Positions 10,801-23,812 of a stretch of 64,000 bases of DNA are shown here, piece after piece. Location: positions 20,802,247-20,866,246 of the forward strand of contig CM055319.2 in assembly GCA_029255685.2 (NCBI GenBank), given 5' to 3'. The translations under genes and the position numbers were made by a program. This stretch comes from Silene conica (Eukaryota; Streptophyta; Magnoliopsida; Caryophyllales; Caryophyllaceae). The notes below the pieces were generated by a model. The model did no database searches. It saw nothing but the letters and a program-made list of their open reading frames with translations, and was not told the origin of the DNA. The stretch's first letter is position 1. Each line of letters opens with the position of its first letter.

Positions 10801-12142
10801 TTCTTCGTCTATCATAACTAAACCTAAGGTACTTATTTTCCATCTTTTCTCTTAATTTTTGTTGTTGTCTTGATCAATCTCATTGTTGTCTTAATTATCA
10901 TCTTATTTTTCTGGGATTTATGTATGGTTTGTCTTAATTATCATCTCACTGTTTTTGGAGCTGAAGCGCTATGTTTGATCAAGTGATGCCTTTCATTAAG
11001 GATTATTAGTCAAATATGTATCCCTGTAACTTAGGATTGTTAGCTTAATATTAGCTCTGAAGTTGGACTTAGTTGCTTATTTTGTATAAATACTGAACTC
11101 ATGTAATCCGTTTAACTTATCAATATCAGAAGGATTATTAGTCTTGTGTGTGAGCGCAGAATGCAACCCACTGATTTTGGGTCTGTGCTTAGCTGTAACT
11201 GGCAGAGCAGAAATAAGAAGAGTGGAAATGGCAGTTGTGTACTGCTATGGTAATGTGTAGTGCTGTTTTACTCATTTATGGGTAAATGCAGGAATAAGGA
11301 TAGGAGTTTAGTTGCTTTGATCTGTAGCAGCAGAGCAGCATTGTTGGGTCTGGCAATTATTTGGGAGATTCAGGCTGATTTGTGTTGGCAGATATGTTGA
11401 TCTGTTTGGCAGAATCTCTCTTTATGTAAAGTTTTTGCACTCAGGTGCTCTTCATTTGCTGCATTTAACAAACATGTTCAATTTATATCAGTAAATTGGT
11501 ATGATGGCATGGCATTGTTGTACTAATTTATGACGTATTGCGAACAAGAATTGGTTAAACTAGGCAATGCTAGTTCTGATGGCTGTTTGTGTTGACATCT
11601 TATTGCCTGCAACCACACATTCATTAGTATTGTAGCTAAGGCATAAAACCAAGTAAGCTAAAGGAGAAGGTCTGCAGGAAAAGTGAGAGTAATCAGTAAA
11701 CGAGTAGGTCTTTAACTTGTGTTTACGAACTGCGGCTAGCACTCAAAGTGTAAGTTGCAAAATAAGGTGTAATTTAAACAATTGAAGTTGCAAAATAAGA
11801 TCAAAATATTAATTAAATCAAATTGGGTCGGGTTAGATTCGAGTCAATTCGGGTTGAGTCGGTTCGGGTCATATCGGGTTATAAATCATTCCCAGGTCGG
11901 GTCGGGTTGGGTCATGTCGGGTCAAAACGGGTTGTACACTCATTCGGGTTACAGGTCGGGTCAGTTGGGTCACAAGTCGGTTCGGTTCATTCAATGTCGG
12001 GTTATATCGGTTGACAGTTCACCCACGGGTCGGGCCAGGTCGGTTCGGTTCATTGTTTTAGCGGGTGTTATCGGGTCGGTTATCGGGCAGTTCGGGTCGG
12101 GTTACTCGGGTCGGGTCAGCTTTTGCCAGCTCTAACCCAACC

Positions 12143-12259
12143 AAAACCTAACCATTCATTCACCTCACTACCGCCGGCAGCCACCTCACTACCGCCGGCA
12201 GCCATCTCGTGACCCACCATCACTTCATCTAAGTTGATCAAATTCCAGTTCGTAATAAG
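12143..12259 (+). promoter_or_regulatory. TRM5: Candidate 5' UTR exon (probably of TRM5)
   Basis: The segment is pyrimidine- and CCG-rich, contains a 21-bp direct repeat of the CACCTCACTACCGCCGGCAG type, and ends TAATAAG followed by GTATAT, a good splice donor. The next good acceptor before the TRM5 start codon is TGTAAATGCAG at 14403. That would make 12260-14403 a 5' UTR intron and place the hAT-like element immediately upstream of the transcribed region. This is inference from sequence style only. Confidence 0.3.
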
Positions 12260-14095
12260 GTATATAATTTTTCTTTCACTTTTCTTTTAGTCATCTATTT
12301 TTCAAGGATTTGATTTCGTTTGTCATGAATATTGTTTTTTTATTCAGTTTGGGTTAACAGATTCAATTTTTATCATCGTGTTAGGGTAGAATTAAGTTTT
12401 AGGGTTAATACTTTCAATTTAATTTTAGACAGTTGAAAATAGTGAGAGTTATATTATACTTCCTCTTTTCCTGCTTAGGTTGAATCCAGCATTGCTTTTC
12501 CCCCATCTTGTTTGGAGTGATCATTACGAAGGACCATTGCTCGCTTATTACTGAACAAAATAGCGAAATTACTAAGAGCATAGTTGAAGTCAAGTAAAAT
12601 TACCCAAATACTAATTGACTTCCAACTATTCTCTACTTTTGTTTTCCTGCCTAGAATTTGGCCTTCGTTCTCTCCTACTTCTCCTGCTTGCTTCCTCTTT
12701 TACTTTTCTAAATGGCGTCTTATACGAGTTCTAAACGAATGAGACGATAAAATTACTAAACAACCCTCACTTGGGTAATCCTTGGTCCACAAAATCGTCA
12801 TTTACCTCTTCTATTCTTTTCTTCAAATTAAAGCAGCTATATCAATTGAATTAATCACACAAACAGATTTCGCTGGTGGGAGATGCGTCGGAGCTCAGAA
12901 TAGGAGTAGATTATCAATTTTTAGGGTTAGTTTGTTTTTCAATAAAATTAAAAATCCCTCTTTTCTCTACATTTCTTAGTTCAAGTCAATTAGTATTTGG
13001 CTTTACAACAATTGTAAGAGGATTCACCATCTTACTTCCATTTAATTCAAGTTGTTATTTTTATTGATTTATGCAATTGCTTAGTTAAAGGTTCAATATT
13101 TATTATTCTTTTCATGTTTAATGTTATTATTATTGTTACTTGTTTATTTGATTTAGTTTATTTTAAAGTTTTAATCTTTATTGTTTTCACTATGTTTCAT
13201 ATTGTTATTATAGTAGTTAGTTTGTTCAACGAGAGTAGTGAGTAAATTCACTATGTTTCATATTGTTATTATAGTAGTTATTAGTATGTTCAATGATAAT
13301 TCTTGTATGAGTAAATGAGTAATTTTCTCATTAGGGTTCGGTTAATCCCTAACATGCCGAGTTTACTTGATTGAATTCCATAATTAACTAGTTGTTCGGT
13401 GAGGAGTTGGGGTTAATTAAGGAATTTGACTTGTTTATGTTTTATTTGGGACCTTTGTTGACTTTTGACCCTTGACTGTCGATGGGAGTTGGCTCACCTC
13501 TTTTTGGTTTGAAATCGACCCTTGGTGAGGGAGTGGGATGACCGAGAAGATAATGTGGACTTATTGACCTTAGCTTAGGATAAGGGATTCCGACTTACGA
13601 ACCCGGGTTTCCTAGTGTCCAAAAAAATTAATTAGTTTGTTAATTGTTTTATATTTGATTGACATTTGTTTTTGTAAGTTTGTTGTACATTGTTTATGAT
13701 TTCCGTTTGAGATTGTAAAACAAACTAAGTTTGTGAAAATATGTGAGTGACTAACAGACTAAGACTAAGTATACCTGATGATTTTCGCTTGAAATTGGAA
13801 AGCAAACAAGAAGTATATATGTGTGACGTGTGAGTGAACATCGTCATCTTTATTTTTCTATTTGTTAATCAAAATGATAAAAAACACGTTTACAAAAACC
13901 AAATGCCAAAAGAGAACCAAATGCTAGTTATTATTTTAATAGCTACCTATGATTTGTCTTCACTTTTCTATTTGTTTTCATTTTTCTATTTACAAAAACC
14001 AAGAAGTTTATTAATAGCTAATTATGATTTTAAGTTAAAAAGTTTAATGTTTTAGTGATTTAAAGTTGTGAAAATTGTTTGTTTGTAGATTAATA
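12260..14095. other. Non-coding region upstream of TRM5, perhaps a 5' UTR intron
   Basis: AT-rich sequence with a short direct duplication near 13185-13290 (CACTATGTTTCATATTGTTA twice). No coding frame is supported. The frames at 12782-13067 are short and unrecognised. Confidence 0.4.
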
Positions 14096-14364
14096 ATGAA
14101 AACTAAAAGCTTAGCATACTTTTGGAGTCGGAAGTCACAAAAAACCACATCGTCATCTTCTCCATTGTCATTAGAACCTCAAGATGATATGCCTTCACTA
14201 ATTTCAACTTAATATCAACCTCGCCGGATGGCTTTAGATTTTTCCCTTTAATTTGTAATTATATTACTATGTATTGACGATATTAGAATATAATGTACAA
14301 ATGTTGTCTACAATTTTTTTCCTTACTATGCCAACCCTTTTCTGAAATCCTGAATCCGCCCCTG
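14096..14364 (+). pseudogene. hAT transposase 5' stub and hAT-type terminus
   Basis: A 38-codon frame (14096-14212) begins MKTKSLAYFWSRKSQ and continues with a serine run and SPLSLEPQDD. This resembles the amino-terminal lead-in of TTF-zinc-finger hAT transposases (ZMYM1-like), with Lys/Arg-Ser followed by Ser-rich sequence. It stops at once. Downstream, CCTGAATCCGCCCCTG at 14349-14364 is a typical hAT-type terminal repeat. I could not find the other end or an 8-bp duplication, so the remnant is probably truncated. Relationship by eye only. Confidence 0.35.
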
Positions 14365-14422
14365 TCACGCATCATAACTTCCTAATCATTTTTGTAAATG
14401 CAGGTTGTTTAAACTACTAGAG

Positions 14423-17400
14423 ATGGTAGATGAGACTAAGTTTGATGTCAATTTTAATTTATGGGCGTTTAGAGTACCTCGTCAATTTTGTAAAGCGGCC
14501 ACTCAAATACTTCATGGGTATTATTCTACTATATTTCTGTTTTCACTTCCATTGCTCTCTTTCTTTATTAATCAATCATCTTTGGATATTCTAGGGTGTA
14601 TCTCGAGTTTTTCGTTTATACCATAACCTTATTTATTGTCTTTGCTAACTTAGTTTCTTAATTGACTTATTAAATCATCTATTTACCATTCCAATTATTC
14701 GGTAACCTATTCATTTACTTATTTGTTCTTCGAATTGCTCATTAACCCACCAAAAACTATACGAATCTAACTAAAAATTCATTAAATCTTCATCATCATG
14801 TCATGAATCGTAACAAATATTTTTAATAGTAATCCGTGCTTATCAAAAGTGATTTGTGATGCTTCTCTTGTAGGATGATACAACATTAAAGAGTTAGAAT
14901 AAATGTCAAAGTATGGTTTGATAGTGAAAAGTTAATGGAAAGTTAAACAAAGAAATGATGGAGAAATAAGTAAAAAGTTTAGGGATGCAATGTAAAATAT
15001 AAAGAAAAGGAGGGGTACACATAGACAACCAAAAAACTCAAGGGTACATAGTAGTATCCTTTTGACAGGGTGTTCTTTTTACTTAAGAATTTTTATTGAT
15101 CAAGTAGAAACCACACTATATCAATGTTTACTAGCTCGACAATGGACTCCGGACCCCATTTCAGCCAATATTAGTCGAGTAGTATATCGAGATAGATGAG
15201 CCAAAGCATGCACCGCCCCCTTCCCTCCCTCTTCACAAATTTAACTTGATAATCCTATGAAAGCAAGCTAGTAAATTCATGATAGTTCTACTGAAATTGC
15301 CAAAGTAGTTGGCTGGAAAGGAATTCGGCTTCAACATAGATATGAAAGTGAACAACTCCAACTCCGACATCACATTTTATAGCCTTATTTGTCTAGCCGT
15401 CTCAAGTCCAAAGCCGCCTTTGCTTCCACTATATCCGGATCCCACTTCAGTTTTACTTGCTTAACTCCTGCTCTTTCAAAGCACCCCTCATGATCCCGTA
15501 TTTTTAATCTCAAATCACTCCCAAAATCCCCCAATATAGCAGCATCCACATTGATTTTTAGGTAGCCAAAACTAGAGAGCTTCCACTTGCTGCACACCAC
15601 AAATACCACGTACATTGCCCTGGCGCTTTCCCTGCACCTACTTCCACGCACGCCAGTATCCCCATGCATTATCGACCACCTTCACAGCTTCACTCTAAGC
15701 CCCTTCATGGAACATGCTATATCGCACATTCTAGGAGGCCCATAGCATCATATAAAACCTGTTTTGATCTTCCCCTTTTGTTATTGGAATTACTCGATCC
15801 ACCCGGTCAACAACAGTCAAAAATACAATGACACCCTGATTTAAGTATGAATATCACTCCTACTAGCTACTGACGTCGGAAACAAGTTGGGTTTATGTCT
15901 TGAACTCACTTTTGCAAATTAGAACCACATGAAAGCGATTTAACACACATGTTGCCATTTGAAAACTTTTCACTTCCGGGGGCAGATCAAGTCTCTGTGC
16001 TTGCACTACCATTCCCCTAATCCTGCTCTTTCTGCCATCGTATAAATTGATATCCTGATTTAAGTTATCTACCATCTTTTGAAAAATTCCATACCAACCT
16101 ATCCTCCTATCCTCCTCTGAATCAACTCTAAGTGGTGTTTTATGATTTTCTTTATAGGGTATTTTGGAGCATGCGTTAAATCTGAGTTATAAATTAGTAG
16201 CTTTATGATCTCATATTCTTTTATAAAAAAGACCTGTATCCTATACGATGCTAGAACCCTTGACATGAGACATTTGAGGATTTATGAAATACTTTGAAAC
16301 CCGGAGCGATAAGTAAATATAGAATATATCTATATTAAATCTCTTTAAGACAAACTCATGTTGATGTTACTTGAATCAACTCATGGGATTATCAACCTTG
16401 TCCTTAACTAGTTGCCTATTAATCTACTTACTAAAAAAAAATAATTACCCCAATTAATTCTCAGAAAGGGCGGTTTTGTAAGTGATATATATAATCATGT
16501 GACCATGTGATATGATAATATGTTATATATATCTACCCGTTCTAACCCTTGCTCCTCTAGTCTGGCTCTGTGGTTGTGCCTTTAACATCTGGTCTTTCAC
16601 CACTCTCTTAGGGATGTTGTGTTGTGCTTGAGGCATTACATTTTAGTTGGTCCGATTAAGTATCGATTCCCTATCTTACAACATTTCCCTGCTCTTTTTC
16701 CTACAAGTGTTACTACGTTTTTAAGATGTTGTCGTACAAGTGCAGATACTTGCTGGATAAGCCTCGTGTGAAGCCTATAACGGAGGATCCAGCTTCAGAG
16801 AAGAATCGCTACATGATATTATCGGAGAGAATTCACACTCAAGGTGATGTGTAGGTTGAACTCCTGTTACAGTGCCTAAACATTTTAAATGATCGTATAC
16901 TTATCATCCCTTTCCAGTCTTATAAAACGATAAGGGCATGTACAATAGCAACAAAAGGAGAGCACTCGTTTTGCATTCCATTTACCCTCTCTTCTTTGAG
17001 CGCAATAAACAGTTTTATGCCCACTATAGCAAAACTCTCCCAACATAATTTCATATTGCTTGTTGGCATCACCTCTTCTTTTTAATTTTCTCTAATGCAT
17101 ATTAAAAAACAAATCCAGCCTCATAATTTTTTTGGTATGGCCCACGTTACTTTACGAGCATATGGAGAGCAACTATCCTTTTGTTCCCATGGAGAGCACA
17201 TGAGTTCCCCTACGGTGAGTAAAAAACAATACTTTTAGCTCACCAACAATGGAAACGTCTTATAGTGCACTTAAAATGCACTGAAAGAGACTCTTTCTGG
17301 ATGACATAATGAACACTGCCAAAAGTTGCATCAAATGACTACTATTTCACAATAAAACTGCAATGATTTTTGTAAAGCCAATTTTCTATTCCGGGTAATA

Positions 17401-20400
17401 TCTCATGCAAGTGTAAATTGATTAAATAGCAGATTTGTCGGATGTGCCTGAGCAGAAGCTTGAAGAACTCCGAAAGCTCTGTAAAATTGAAGTAATTCCT
17501 TACTCGTTGACCCTTGGATATTCCTACTGGGGGGCAGGTGAGTGAATGGTTTTTAAATGTATTAAATGATATCTATATCTCCTCCTACATTATTTGTAGT
17601 AAGTTATCTGGCCTTGACCCTTGAACAAAGAAACAAGTGTGTACTCCTTGTGGATCAATTCATAATACTTCTATCTATGATTTTATGCTACTGGTTCTGT
17701 CCTTGTTAATAAAACAGTTGTACTTGCACCCGTGATATTAAATCTCAATTTGAGATCTGTTTCAAAGCTAGAGAAACTTGAGTGTAATCTCTAAAAACAT
17801 TAATTCATGAAATACCTCAAAATTTGTGGGTTTTTATGAATGGGTAATTTTCTCAAAACTCGCATTTTGTAATGTAAAGCTTCAAGACCTATGGGGTCAT
17901 GAGATCCCACACTCTTGTACATTCCTACACCATTGTTTAAGATTTAATTTCGGGATAGGTTGTCACAACATGATCTTGGTATTAATACTAACTCAAATTG
18001 CGATGACGGTAACCTTTAAAATCTTCAATAACTTGGTCGCAATGGATCATGTTGGTGGCCTAGATTTAGTACATGGTTGTACCAATTTTCACGGTGCATT
18101 TCAGCATTTGCAAGTCCTGAAGATAAGTGCTCATTTCTGCAATTGATTTGTTGTCTTTAAAGTGTTCCCTGTTGTTTCCTTATTGGAAAATTGAGAACTG
18201 TAAATTGGTATGTTGTCGAAAGCTAACATGATGCACCTAATTCATTGTAGAACGTATGTAGAGAATGAACTTACATTTGTTGTTTACTTCAGGCCATTAT
18301 TTATGTCCGTGAAATTAATTATGATGAGATAGGCTAAGTAGATATTTGAACTCTCGAGTTTTATTCTGTGGGAGTCCAATAGTGTTGAAACTCGATGGTT
18401 CAAAACAGAAGTGATGGTGTACATATAACCCTGTCAGGCTCTTGCTTCATACACGAAACAAAAACAAAACAAAATAGGTGATTGTCGTACATGAAACAGA
18501 CAAAGAAAATAAAGAGCAGATATTTTCTTCTTGATTTATTCGTTTGATAAAACTCTGTAATCTAAATGAGATGACACATTTGCTTGATTTCGTAGCATAT
18601 TGTGATTCATAGAGCTCATGGTTTTCTTTCTGTCTTCTATTTTGCCTTAACTACAAAATAGTAGATTCTTCATCAGAATTAATGCTGTTATTTTTTTCTG
18701 TTTCTTGATCAACTTGTAGACCACATTCTGAGGCAGATTTTGCCTGATGAAGTCGAGGTGCCTTCGTCTTTTGAGACAATAGTTAAGTATTTACAATGTA
18801 TTTTGTTTCCAATTACTCGTACTGCTTTTCGTGTCTTGTTTTCGATGGCTTTCTTAGTTACTGATATGGTGACCAGCCTAGATGTGCAGCCTAATGAAGC
18901 AAAGAATAAGGACGGCCATAAAGAGAGAAAATTTTACTCATATGGAGAAACTAGAAAGTTAGATCAAACCATTTATCTGAGAAATAAGGATATTTGACAA
19001 GAAACTCTGCTACAAACAATCATTTTGGGAGATACTAATGACAAGGAGACTACCACAAATGAATTTTTTTTCTTGTAGTGCAACATTTCATGTGCTTATA
19101 GTTTTGCTACTTGATAGCATTTCAAAAAGTGGAGTTGTTAAAGTCTCTTCAAGGGTTCTGATTCATTAATTGATGTTTATAGAATATGTGCAGGTCATGT
19201 TGCACATCTCAATATCACTGAAGAATTACTCCCTTACAAGGACATTATTGCAAAAGTTATCTATGATGTAAGTAGGCATTTGTTTTGTAGTATAATTGTT
19301 TTTAGTTGTGGTTTCCAAGCTTTAAAATGTCTCATTTGAAGGATTTTGATTAGTATTCGAAATTTTCATTTTGGAATTTTGTCACGTAGTCTACTGCTTC
19401 ATCTGAGAGAAATTCTCTGTTGTTGACAGAAAAATTATCCAAGAATTAGAACTGTAGTGAACAAAGTTGGCAGCATCACGAACGAGTTTCGGGTTCCAAA
19501 ATTTGAAGTCCTCGCTGGTGAAAGTGATATGGCTACAGAGGTCAGGCAGTATGGAGCAAAATTCAAGCTTGATTACGGTCTGGTCTACTGGAACTCCAGA
19601 TTAGAACATGAGCATATGAGAATGGTGTCTCGATTCCAAGCTGGAGAGACCATCTGCGATATGTTTGCTGGCATTGGCCCATTTGCTGTTCCAGCAGCAC
19701 TAAAGGGTTGCACTGTGTATGGAAATGATCTCAACCCGGATAGCATCAGATACTTGAAAATCAATGCAGAAATTAATAAAGTTGAGAATCGTGTATTTGC
19801 ATATAACATGGACGCAAGAGAATTCATCAGTCAATTGATGACTGTTCCTGCTGTGAAGAAAAACGATTCCTGCAGAACTCCTCCAAATGCTTCTGATGGA
19901 AGCAACAGGACATCCAATGGCGGTGTCAATGATGAAAAATTTGAAGGTAATCTAAAAGATGTACTTGCTCTTTTGTGTTCTGTGCTCGTGAATTTCGCAT
20001 GGCAGGCAACAAGGTCTATGAAAGTGTTATAATTTGGACTTGCAGCTGCAACAGTGAAGGTGACCTCATCTATTTCAGCAGCTAAAAGGCCCGCAGAATA
20101 TTGTCAAGAAGGTATCACAGATAAGCGTCGGAAGCCTACTATGTCTCATGTCCACTAAACATAACAAATCTGACTCTATCAGAATGACACAACTCAAACC
20201 CGAATTGACTTAACTTGAAAGAAGCCTACCCAACCTAACTAGTACTTTGAATCATTAATCTTTTGTTAGCCACAGCCTAGAAATGATCCAAGTGACCCTA
20301 TTGCAATCACTGTTCGAAAACAATCTGAACTTATGATGACAAGTAAGAGCCCACCCCTAGAGACTGGGCCCTAATGACATGCGTTCTAGACCTAAGAGTC

Positions 20401-21977
20401 ACTTATGATTTTGTGAATGACCATAACCATTCTTCCTTGTGGAGCCATATATTGATTGATATATCTATTGATCCTTTTCATGCTACAACTACTTTAGATG
20501 ATGGAGCGGTGGGAACCAATAGTTCTGGTAGCAGGAAACGTGAAACTGCTAAGAGGCTGAGGACCTTTGATCCTCCTGCTGTTAAACCGTGGGAGCATGT
20601 TGATCATGTGATAATGAACTTACCTGCTTCTGCACTCCAGTTTCTCGGTAAATATGCACCGACCTAAAAAAATATGTTATTGCGTCTCTAGATGATTTGT
20701 CATTCGTAAATCTCCCGATTGACCAGTGATTTGTCTCTGTATACGACATGGTTACCAATTTCTTATTCCAACCCACAGATGCATTTAAATGTCGAATACA
20801 GAAGAAATATTGGAAAGGGCTTCTGCCCTGGATTCACTGTTACTGCTTCATCCGGGCGAGTGAAACTGAAGAATTTATTATTTCAGTGAGTATCTATGCC
20901 TTCTTATTCTGTATACTTTTTTCCTCGCTGCATTTTTTTCCGTGTCCTTTTAGCTTGGAATATGACAGTACTTTTGTTTAAAGTATTGCAAGTGAACACA
21001 ATTCCCATTAGATGATCTCAGGATAATACTATGGTGAGCTTTGGGGTGTTATTCTTTCTATTAGTGGATGGATGGCTAAGGTTAATTAATAAGTAAGTTG
21101 GTCTTGTATTATTATGAACAATAGGTCTCTCACTTCTACGGTTATATAAGATAGAAAGTAGAATGCATAGGAAATCGCAAATGACTTGTCTTTATCCTCC
21201 CATGTATTATGAATATAGTGAAGTTAGCTTGCAGGGAATATCAGCAGTCCGTACAATTTACATATGAACAAAGTAAAAGTAGAAAATTGTTAATCCAATA
21301 ATTCCCTTGACAAGTTTATTATCTGCTTTATTGATTCCCATGTTTGCTACCCTAGAATTTAACAAAATACTTGTTTATGTATGAACTTTGTAGCACAAAG
21401 TTAGCTGCTAGCCTTTTTTATTCTTCTTCAAGAATTCTGTGTGTCAATATTGATTTACTTAGCTCGGTATTCCCACAATTTTGCAGGAGGCTGAGTCTAG
21501 GTTGGGTGCTAAGATACTCGACCCCGTGTTCCATAGAGTTAGGGACGTTGCACCTAACAAGGTAAAATAAACCTTTTGTTTTTACTTCATTTGCATGCCT
21601 AATCTTTCGATGATAGTGGTGCCAAAGACGCGTGCTTTGGTTTAGATTACTCCTTATGATGAGGTAATGTAGAAATACTTGTAAATTAGCCACACTTCAG
21701 TCAAATGTGAAGCGAGAAGTAGCAATTTTTCGCACAATATTCATTATGGATCATTCGTTAGCAACCTCTAATTCCAGTTCACAATGTTTTGCGATAATCA
21801 TTGAGGCACTAGAGTCTAGACTCTAAAGTAATTTATTAAGGTACCTCGTTTCTTACTTTCCTACATGATTAATTAAACTGTACTAATGCCATTTCTCAGG
21901 CTATGTTTTGCTTAAGCTTCAGACTTCCCGAGGAAGCTTGTGTCGGTGAAGAGGTTGCTCAAGCCGTTGTCTGCTGA
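14423..21977 (+). CDS. TRM5: tRNA (guanine-37-N1)-methyltransferase, TRM5/Met-10+ family
   Basis: It transfers a methyl group from S-adenosylmethionine to N1 of G37, next to the anticodon, which maintains reading frame. Eleven coding exons join in frame: 14423-14517, 16746-16843, 17433-17537, 18720-18782, 19194-19267, 19430-19946, 20046-20111, 20498-20647, 20779-20885, 21487-21561 and 21900-21977. The total is 475 residues, the size of plant TRM5 proteins. The start is the only in-frame ATG before the conserved lead-in ([20 protein letters not shown]). Exon 6 holds [11 protein letters not shown], the SAM-binding motif [14 protein letters not shown] and the acidic loop NDLNPDSI. Exon 8 holds the family's NLP motif ([11 protein letters not shown]). 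The C-terminal exons carry the rest of the Rossmann domain. All junctions are GT-AG except exon 4/intron 4, where the needed frame requires ATAG directly before TTAAGT (see findings). Identification is strong; some boundaries are inferred from frame and splice consensus. Confidence 0.9.
15375..15790 (-). pseudogene. LINE fragment (linker and RNase H-like domain) in TRM5 intron 1
   Basis: Minus-strand translation gives [16 protein letters not shown] and EAKAALDL, matching the Asp- and Glu-bearing blocks of the plant L1-type RNase H-like domain. Just upstream on that strand (15670-15790) is a broken stretch, [19 protein letters not shown], like the segment that precedes this domain in L1-type polyproteins, with an in-frame stop. 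The fragment is antisense to TRM5 and has no visible poly(A) tail, so it is an old truncated insertion or a piece of one. Confidence 0.6.
16934..17262. mobile_element. Degenerate Tourist-like MITE in TRM5 intron 2
   Basis: The left end GGGCATGTACAATAGCAAC is preceded by TAA. A loosely matching inverted end (CTCACCAACAATGGAAACGTC followed by TTA) is at about 17239-17263. The interior is non-coding with two GAGAGCA phrases. The ends match only partly. Confidence 0.35.
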
Positions 21978-22801
21978 TGATTAATCCAAGACTCGGTTTC
22001 ATGTCTGTAAAACAACCCTTTACCCGTGACATTTGTCCCCTTCAGGCCTTCGTTAAGAATATAACAAGGCAGTTGTGTGCCATTATAATTTCAATAGTTG
22101 GTAGAGTTAGGAGTCGATTAGATTAGTTCCGTACTCCTAGTTATGTACCTAGTAGCTACTAGCTAGGGACTATAAATTTCGATTGTTGTATTTTACTTTT
22201 AATCATCCAAGTTTAAAGAAATTTATAAAAATGGATCAGTCACGGGGTTGAACGATTCTTTTCAAATCTTGTTTAAAATATCGATTGGATTCGAGTTGGA
22301 CTCTTACCCGGTGCTTCTGTACTCAAACCATTTTGACCTTAAAAATTCAAGCAGGGAGATTATATGAAATCGGGGGAGTACAACAGTTCCGCTTGTACCG
22401 TGTTAAAATGTGAAGAAGAATAAATTATGATGCTGAAATGAAAAGTTGTTTGAATAATTCTTGTCAATTAAAAAAAAACCAAATTTCCTCTAAGAGAACA
22501 CTCTGATAACTCTTTTAAGCAAAAACCTCATAAGTATAATTACTACGGAGTATGTGTCAAAAGAAGTATTAGTTTTACTCCTCGCAACCTCAATTCTATC
22601 GCACATGGGCTAGCGAAAGTGGCCATGCGGATGTAAAACCTTTATTTACAACTGACAAAAAGAAAAATAATGTATTCAACGATGTCGGTATAATCCTATT
22701 TGTATTTGCTTTACTACACATTCAGATATCCCCATATATTATATTGCAGGAATAAATTAGAATACATTTGCAGTATAACATGCCTCGATCAATAAAAGAA
22801 G
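21978..22801. other. 3' flanks of the convergent TRM5 and NAC genes
   Basis: AT-rich sequence after the TRM5 stop codon, with several AATAAA-like words but no clear single polyadenylation site. No ORF or transposon end is recognised. Both genes must terminate here. Confidence 0.5.
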
Positions 22802-23779
22802 CTATGAATTCCATGCAGCATCAACATTATTTTGAAATTGTTGCGGAAGAACACCATTATGATCAGTAACGGACCCAACAATTAAAGGACTTCCCATGCT
22901 ATAAGCAATAGTGTTATTCCCTTGAGGAAGTTGGCTCAACATCGAAACAAACGAGTCATTTCCCTCCGTTCCGGAGCTTCCGTTGGGTTGCAGTGATCGT
23001 TGGTGGTGGTGAAACCGTTTACTCAACAATGAACCACCATCGCCTGATCCATCTGTCTCCTCCCAGTAGAGGTGATCGCGCTTGTGGTCATTGTGAAGAC
23101 TCATAGGCAGAGGAGATCCAGGGTATAAATGATCTGTCGCCCTTGAAGTTGGAGTTGATAAGTGTGACATCTCATAGTAATTTTGATCATTATTGTTTAT
23201 GTTTTGATCCATAATCAGGCTGCTAGAAGTGGTATGCTTTGATGAAAGTGATCTCATCAACTTTTGTTGCTTGATCATCTCCTCTAGCATCTCGCCCCGA
23301 TCATGGTCCGATGGTCTTTGAGTGTTGTTCTTCTTGTAGATTCGACATAATACCCAATCATCAAGCTTAATCACCAAACACAATGACCCAATTTAGTAGT
23401 AGTAACTACAAGACGCAACATCAAAATCATAAGTAGTGAATCGAATATTAAAAAAAAATACCCTTAAAGAGGCTTTCTTAGAGAGAGCAGCAAAAGAATG
23501 AGGCAATTTGGAGTTATGGTTGGCGTCAATAATCCGAAATTCATGCATAATCCAATCAGTTTTGATGCCTCTTGGAGGCTTACCACCATAGAATACCAAG
23601 GCTTTCTTAACACCAACTTTCTGATTACCAATAGATGTTACAATTGGTTTATCTGTACCTGTAGCCTTCCAATACCCTGAAGTAGCCGCTCGATTCGGTC
23701 TCGCTCCGTTCGGGTACTTACGATCCCTTGGGCTAAAGAAGTACCATTCGTTCTCTCCAAATATCGCCTTACCTATACC

Positions 23780-23812
<33 letters not shown>

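Larger units (their letters stand above)
8875..12134. mobile_element. hAT-like transposon, 3260 bp, with CGGGTC arrays and captured repeats
   Basis: The left end TAGAGGTGGCAATCGGGTC and right end CTTTTGCCAGCTCTA are short inverted repeats, flanked by a perfect 8-bp duplication ACCCAACC at 8867-8874 and 12135-12142. Both terminal ~300 bp (8885-9180 and 11822-12120) are arrays of CGGGTCGGGT-type motifs in the same orientation. The interior contains a telomere-like run, a ~193-bp tandem array, a 10-bp repeat and about 900 bp of unique non-coding sequence (10.9-11.75 kb). I see no transposase. The unusual length compared with other non-coding hAT-like elements suggests captured DNA. It lies directly upstream of the presumed 5' end of TRM5. 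Confidence 0.8.

Noticed and set aside
18740..18997. 85-residue plus-strand frame running out of TRM5 exon 4
   Set aside because: It starts in true exon sequence but reads on into intron 4; the conserved protein continues at 19194 instead.
19064..19080. CACTA-like terminus (CACTACAAGAAAAA on the minus strand) in TRM5 intron 4
   Set aside because: No opposite end or 3-bp duplication was found; a single short match is not enough to call an element.
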